A stretch of DNA of 10,751 bases from JBHHWH01 sp046756405 (GTDB lineage: Bacteria; Actinomycetota; Acidimicrobiia; Spongiisociales; ZC4RG35): positions 1-10,751 of the forward strand of contig JBHHWH010000077.1 of assembly GCA_046756405.1 (NCBI GenBank). The letters are read 5' to 3'. Under the pieces are notes generated by a model. That model saw nothing but the letters and a program-made list of their open reading frames with translations, was not told where the DNA came from and ran no database searches. Of the stretch, positions 7,373-10,751 are shown piece by piece. Each line of letters opens with the position of its first letter. Position 1 is the first letter of the stretch. A program made the position numbers and the translations under genes.

Positions 7373-7380
7373 CTCGGCCC

Positions 7381-7845
7381 ATGAGTCACAAGGTAGCGAT
7401 AGTCATGGGCTCCGGTTCGGACCGGCCCGTCATGGAGAAGGCCGCCACCATGCTGGAGCGGTTCGGGCTCGAATACGAGATGCGGGTCATGTCTGCCCAC
7501 AAAACGCCCGACGTGGCCCTGGAGTTCGCCTCCAACGCCGCCGACAACGGCTTCGAGGTGATCATCGCCGGGGCGGGGAAGGCGGCCCACCTGGCCGGAG
7601 TGATGGCCGCCAAGTCGCTGCTGCCGGTGATAGGAGTGCCCATCTCCGCCTCCCTGGACGGTCTCGACGCTCTGCTATCAACGGTGCAGATGCCCACCGG
7701 GATTCCCGTGGCCACCGTGGCTATAGATGCTGCTGCCAACGCCGCTCTGCTGGCAGTGGCCATCCTCGCTGTGGACGATCCCGAACTCACTGCAAAGCTC
7801 GCCGACTACCGAGCGGAGCTGGCGGAGAAGACCCTGGCCGGCTGA
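7381..7845 (+). CDS. purE: 5-(carboxyamino)imidazole ribonucleotide mutase (PurE family)
   Basis: PurE of class I converts N5-CAIR (made by PurK) to CAIR in purine synthesis; class II enzymes carboxylate AIR directly. The protein is 154 residues, normal for PurE. It carries MGSGSD (9-14, phosphate-binding), the catalytic-loop motif SAHKTP (38-43), IIAGAGKAAHLAG (61-73) and LLSTVQMPTGIPVATVAI (98-115). The overall form AGAG-AAHL-G is class I, but class I enzymes such as that of E. coli have SAHRTP, whereas SAHK is what I recall from class II. The gene starts at an ATG 8 nt after a TANNNT box with no Shine-Dalgarno. It is separated from purAD by the Kelch operon, and no purK is next to it; gcdH follows after 20 bp. 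The family assignment is firm, the class I reaction is likely but not proven. Confidence 0.95.
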   Translation: MSHKVAIVMGSGSDRPVMEKAATMLERFGLEYEMRVMSAHKTPDVALEFASNAADNGFEVIIAGAGKAAHLAGVMAAKSLLPVIGVPISASLDGLDALLSTVQMPTGIPVATVAIDAAANAALLAVAILAVDDPELTAKLADYRAELAEKTLAG

Positions 7846-7850
7846 GCGGA

Positions 7851-7856
7851 TACCAT
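7851..7856 (+). promoter_or_regulatory. Putative -10 box of gcdH (leaderless start)
   Basis: TACCAT lies in the 20-bp purE-gcdH gap and ends 9 nt before the gcdH ATG. There is no Shine-Dalgarno in the gap, so gcdH may have its own leaderless mRNA as well as read-through from purE. No clear -35 is visible. Confidence 0.55.
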
Positions 7857-7865
7857 CGACCTCCC

Positions 7866-9050
7866 ATGAGCGACATCTCCTTCGAAAAACCCGACCCGAA
7901 AGACTTCCTACGCCTTGACGCCCTCCTCTCCGACGAGGAGAAGCTGCTCCGCGACACCGTCCGCGAGTACGTGGAGAAAGAGATCAACCCCCACGTGGCC
8001 GAATGGTGGGAGGAGGGGGTGATCCCCCACGCCGACCTGGCCAAGTCCTTCGGGGAGCTGGGGATGCTGGGCATGCACCTGGACGGTTATGGCTGTGCGG
8101 GAACCTCCAACGTCGCCTATGGACTCGCCTGTCTGGAGTTGGAGGCGGGGGATTCCGGGATCCGCTCCTTCGTCTCCGTCCAGGGGTCGCTGGCCATGTT
8201 CCCCATCTGGAAGTTCGGCTCCGAGGAGCAGAAGCAGACCTGGCTGCCGCCGATGGCCAAAGGCGAAGTACTGGGCTGTTTTGGGCTCACTGAGGCCGAC
8301 GCCGGCTCGGACCCCTCCTCGATGCGCACCCATGCCCGCCGCGACGGCTCCGACTGGGTGATCAACGGCTCGAAGATGTGGATCACCAACGGCTCCATCG
8401 CCGACATCGCCATCGTCTGGGCCCGCACCGACGAAGGAGTGCGCGGCTTCATCGTCCCCACCGACTCGGACGGCTTCTCGGCCCCGGAGATCAAAGGGAA
8501 GGCATCGCTCCGGGCGTCGGTGACCTCGGAATTGATCCTCGACGAGGTGCGGGTGCCCGACGACTTCGTCCTGCCCGGGGTGGCTTCGATGCGGGGTCCG
8601 CTGTCCTGTCTCAACGAGGCCCGGTTCGGAATCGCCTTCGGCGCCATGGGGGCCGCCCGCTCCTGCTACGAGACGGCGTTGGACTACGCCCTAGAACGGC
8701 ACCAGTTCAACCGGCCCATCGCCTCGTTCCAGCTCACCCAGCGCAAACTGGTGGAGATGATGGTGGCAGTTCAGAAGGGAACGCTCCTGGCCCTTCATCT
8801 GGGGCGGCGCAAGGACGCCGGGGAGATCACCCCGGAACAGATCTCCTTCGGCAAGTTCGACAACGTCCGCAACGCCCTGGAGGTGGCCCGCACCGCCCGG
8901 TCGATCCTCGGCGCCAACGGCATCACCCTGGAATACCCGGTGTTCCAGCACATGGCCAACCTGGAGACAGTCTTCACCTACGAAGGTACCAACGAGATCC
9001 ACACCCTGATCCTCGGCCAGGCGATCACCGGACTAGACGCCTTCACGTGA
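7866..9050 (+). CDS. gcdH: Glutaryl-CoA dehydrogenase (acyl-CoA dehydrogenase family)
   Basis: This FAD flavoprotein oxidises glutaryl-CoA and normally decarboxylates it to crotonyl-CoA, in lysine, tryptophan and glutarate catabolism. The 394-residue protein is full length. It matches glutaryl-CoA dehydrogenases rather than generic acyl-CoA dehydrogenases: GYGCAGTSNVAYGL (74-87), ELEAGDSGIRSFVSVQGS (91-108), CFGLTEADAGSDPSSM (138-153), KMWITNGSIADIAIVWAR (170-187), GKASLRASVTSELILD (211-226), HQFNRPIASFQL (279-290) and TYEGTNEIHTLILGQAITG (371-389). Arg100 and Ser104 align with human Arg94 and Ser98, which hold the distal carboxylate of glutaryl-CoA; Glu373 is the catalytic base. The frame is open far upstream, but ATG 7866 fits the family N-terminus and a TACCAT box lies 9 nt before it. 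It follows purE by 20 bp, an unexplained pairing, and ends beside a long inverted repeat. Confidence 0.93.
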   Translation: MSDISFEKPDPKDFLRLDALLSDEEKLLRDTVREYVEKEINPHVAEWWEEGVIPHADLAKSFGELGMLGMHLDGYGCAGTSNVAYGLACLELEAGDSGIRSFVSVQGSLAMFPIWKFGSEEQKQTWLPPMAKGEVLGCFGLTEADAGSDPSSMRTHARRDGSDWVINGSKMWITNGSIADIAIVWARTDEGVRGFIVPTDSDGFSAPEIKGKASLRASVTSELILDEVRVPDDFVLPGVASMRGPLSCLNEARFGIAFGAMGAARSCYETALDYALERHQFNRPIASFQLTQRKLVEMMVAVQKGTLLALHLGRRKDAGEITPEQISFGKFDNVRNALEVARTARSILGANGITLEYPVFQHMANLETVFTYEGTNEIHTLILGQAITGLDAFT

Positions 9051-9051
9051 T

Positions 9052-9102
9052 CGTTCTGTGCGGATCTACGGACCGTTTAGGCCCAAAGACCCGCACAGAA
9101 CG
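9052..9102. terminator. Long inverted repeat between convergent gcdH and ycaQ, possible bidirectional terminator
   Basis: Arms 9052-9067 (CGTTCTGTGCGGATCT) and 9087-9102 are complementary at 15 of 16 positions, 12 of them an unbroken outer stem, around a 19-nt loop. The left arm begins 2 nt after the gcdH stop. The right arm and loop lie inside the last 12 codons and stop of ycaQ. The place is right for a shared terminator, but no U-tract follows on either strand, so it would have to be a non-canonical terminator, an mRNA-stabilising hairpin or a copy of a dispersed palindromic repeat. Confidence 0.6.
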
Positions 9103-10247
9103 TTTGGGAAGTCCACATCGGCGAGCTTGAGCCAGGCGGCCACCTGCTCTAGTTCGCTGCGGAGGGCCCGGCCTACCGCCACCTTGTCCACTCCGGGCTC
9201 GGGGAAGGCGCCCTTCACCCGCAGAACGCCCGCCTTGCGGTCGGACTTCAGGTCCACTCGGGCCACCAGCTTGCCATCCATCAGGAATGGGAGCACGTAG
9301 TAGCCGTAAACCCGCTTCTCCGCAGGCACATAGATCTCGATCCGGTAGCGGAAGCCCCACAGCCGCTCCACCCGGGGCCGGAACCAGATAAGACTGTCGA
9401 AGGGAGAGACCAGGGCGGCACCTTCAACTCTCCGCGGAAGCTTCGCCTCGGGATGGAGGTAGGCGGGTTTGGACCAGCCCTCCACTCCCACCTCGACCAG
9501 CTCCCCTTTCCCAATTAGACGGTCGATGAGGGGGCGCGCCTGGGAAACCTTGATCCGGTAGTAGTCGGCCAGATCGTCGGCGGTGGCCACACCCAGCGAA
9601 CGGGCCGCTTTCAGCACCAACTCCGCACGGGCCTCCTCGATCGGGAGGGCAGGCGAGTTGAGGTACTCAGCGGGGATAACCCTTTCGGTGATGTCGTAGC
9701 GACGGGTGAAGTTGGGGCGGGCAGCGGTGGTGACCCGGCCCCGGGAGAAGAGGGCCTCCAGGGCCACCTTGCCCTTGGCCCAGCCCCACATGGTGTTGGG
9801 CTGGGAGTTGCCCGGGTCGGGGAGATCCCGCACCTGGAGGGGACCGCGGGCCGCCACCTCCTCGTACACCGACTGAACGTAGTCGGGAAACTCCTCCTCG
9901 AACCGGGTCAGGCGGCCCCAATACGGCTCGTCTTCCATCCGCCACCGCATCAGGCGGTGGTGTTCCGTCGGAAGAAGCGACGCCTCATGCCCCCAATATT
10001 CGAACACCTCCCCTGAGCCCCACAGCCAGCGGTCGAGAGAATCCCGGTCGTAGGGGCCGAGTCGGGCGAAGAAGGGCATGTAGTGGGCCCGGGCGAAGAC
10101 GTTCACTGAGTCCAACTGGACTAGCCCTACCCGATCCATCACCCGGCGGAAGTGGCGGACATCGACCCTCCCCGGCGGCCGGGGGTCGGCCAGCCCCTGG
10201 GCTGCGAGGGCGAAGCGGCGGGCTTGGCTGAGGGTGATCTTCCGCAT
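9066..10247 (-). CDS. YcaQ/AlkZ-family winged-helix DNA glycosylase
   Basis: Members of this HTH_42 family are DNA glycosylases: Streptomyces AlkZ unhooks azinomycin crosslinks, and E. coli YcaQ removes N7-alkylguanines and nitrogen-mustard crosslinks. The 393-residue protein has the usual length. The catalytic Q-x-Q/D motif is present as Gln44-Leu-Asp46 in GLVQLDSVNVFARAHY, the YcaQ-type QxD form. Other family blocks are EVFEYWGHEASLLP, the winged-helix stretch GVATADDLADYYRI, and the C-terminal SPFDSLIWFRPRVERLWGF followed by RYRIEIYVPAEKRVYGYYVLP. The start ATG lies 9 nt after a TAGCGT box with no Shine-Dalgarno, again leaderless-like. The last 12 codons lie in an inverted repeat shared with the end of gcdH, giving the short tail NVLCGSLGLNGP. 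No antibiotic cluster is visible, so a general alkylation-repair role is more likely than self-resistance. Confidence 0.9.
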   Translation of the reverse strand: MRKITLSQARRFALAAQGLADPRPPGRVDVRHFRRVMDRVGLVQLDSVNVFARAHYMPFFARLGPYDRDSLDRWLWGSGEVFEYWGHEASLLPTEHHRLMRWRMEDEPYWGRLTRFEEEFPDYVQSVYEEVAARGPLQVRDLPDPGNSQPNTMWGWAKGKVALEALFSRGRVTTAARPNFTRRYDITERVIPAEYLNSPALPIEEARAELVLKAARSLGVATADDLADYYRIKVSQARPLIDRLIGKGELVEVGVEGWSKPAYLHPEAKLPRRVEGAALVSPFDSLIWFRPRVERLWGFRYRIEIYVPAEKRVYGYYVLPFLMDGKLVARVDLKSDRKAGVLRVKGAFPEPGVDKVAVGRALRSELEQVAAWLKLADVDFPNVLCGSLGLNGP

Positions 10248-10256
10248 CGACGTGCA

Positions 10257-10262
10257 ACGCTA
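10257..10262 (-). promoter_or_regulatory. Putative -10 box of the YcaQ-family gene (leaderless start)
   Basis: TAGCGT on the minus strand ends 9 nt before the ATG at 10247 with no Shine-Dalgarno between. No -35 is obvious. It lies in an 85-bp divergent gap with the promoter of the right-edge gene. Confidence 0.5.
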
Positions 10263-10298
10263 CCCGGAACCAATGCCGAGGTGGCCGGCTGCTACCTC

Positions 10299-10326
10299 TT
10301 GACGACCCCCCCGGCTCCTATATCTT
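10299..10326 (+). promoter_or_regulatory. Sigma-70-type promoter of the right-edge gene
   Basis: TTGACG (10299-10304), a 16-bp spacer and TATCTT (10321-10326) make the best complete promoter in the window. The -10 ends 7 nt before the ATG at 10334, so transcription would begin at or next to the start codon. No Shine-Dalgarno is present. Confidence 0.65.
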
Positions 10327-10333
10327 TTTCGGC

Positions 10334-10751
10334 ATGGCTGCGCTGAGGGCGAGCAGTGGACTAGGGCATCTGATCTGGCGAGTGGTGGTAGCCGCGATGT
10401 TCGTCGCCTTGGCCACACAGATCGAAGCGGCAATGGCTCATACCCCGGGCGAAGTGGGTTACGTGTGGACGTGCGTTCGAGGCGAAGGACACGAGTCCTT
10501 CGGCGGCTACTGCTACAAGCACCACAGCAACGCCGATGCCAGGATTTACAAGGTGAATGAAGCGGCATGGCCGAGTTCATGGGTCAGCGCGGTCCGTAAC
10601 GGACACAACACATGGGATCAGACCAACGGCCACCAGTTCAACTACATCGTCCAGACGACGAACACGACCTACAACTCGCATGTGATGCTGGTGAGCGTGC
10701 CGTGCAACGAGCCGAATTGGGCGGGATGTGCCCTGGTCAAGTGGTCAGGCA
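10334..10751 (+). CDS. Predicted secreted protein, partial (runs off right edge); possibly matrixin-like
   Basis: 139 codons are open from ATG 10334 to the edge. Residues 1-36 look like a signal peptide: a basic start, a hydrophobic core RVVVAAMFVALA (16-27) and a likely AMA|HT cleavage site near residue 35. The exported part has four Cys (47, 60, 124, 132), suggesting disulfides, and is rich in Trp, Tyr, Asn and Thr. The pattern SSWVSAVRNGHNTWDQTNGHQFNYI (residues 81-105) resembles the region before the zinc site of secreted matrixin-like metalloproteases of actinobacteria, but the HExxH motif would lie beyond the window, so this is only a guess. A TTGACG-N16-TATCTT promoter stands 7 nt upstream. 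By hand count, 10501-10680 is about 57% GC, against 67% for a 60-base sample of gcdH (8521-8580), hinting at a different origin or weaker codon selection. Confidence 0.75.
   Translation, partial: MAALRASSGLGHLIWRVVVAAMFVALATQIEAAMAHTPGEVGYVWTCVRGEGHESFGGYCYKHHSNADARIYKVNEAAWPSSWVSAVRNGHNTWDQTNGHQFNYIVQTTNTTYNSHVMLVSVPCNEPNWAGCALVKWSG

Noticed and set aside
6945..7865. Long upstream extension of the gcdH frame
   Set aside because: It passes through the Kelch-like gene on the opposite strand and out of frame through purE; the family N-terminus begins at 7866.

Overview
The window is a high-GC, gene-dense stretch of bacterial chromosome. Codon use, GTG/ATG starts, a mycobacterial-style type I glutamine synthetase and several apparently leaderless starts (a TANNNT box 7-11 nt before the ATG, with no Shine-Dalgarno) suggest an actinomycetote. 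Acidimicrobiia or another deep branch is possible, but that is inference; there is no rRNA or marker here to fix the taxonomy. I see no tRNA, rRNA, CRISPR array, insertion sequence or phage gene.

Layout from left to right: (1) glnA, minus strand, with its C-terminus cut off by the left edge. (2) A 386-bp divergent intergenic region. (3) purA and purD on the plus strand, coupled by an ATGA overlap. (4) Two paralogous secreted or membrane-anchored Kelch-like beta-propeller proteins on the minus strand, also coupled to each other by an ATGA overlap. The downstream paralogue ends tail to tail on purD, with both TAG stop codons drawn from the same CTAG palindrome. (5) purE and a glutaryl-CoA dehydrogenase gene (gcdH) on the plus strand, 20 bp apart. 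(6) A convergent ycaQ/AlkZ-family DNA glycosylase gene on the minus strand, separated from gcdH by a long inverted repeat that runs into the last codons of ycaQ. (7) A divergent secreted-protein gene of lower GC, cut off by the right edge.

Functionally, glnA makes glutamine, a nitrogen donor for purine synthesis. PurD and PurE act in IMP synthesis, and PurA commits IMP to AMP. The two-gene Kelch operon lies between purD and purE and has no evident metabolic link to them. GcdH belongs to lysine/tryptophan/glutarate breakdown, and YcaQ to alkylation and crosslink repair.

Most of the window is ordinary housekeeping sequence. The parts worth a second look are the tandem Kelch-like pair of unknown function, the long inverted repeat between gcdH and ycaQ, the repeated leaderless-start architecture, a PurE with a Lys in the SAHR motif, and the truncated secreted protein at the right edge. 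I do not see a clearly new multi-gene system.
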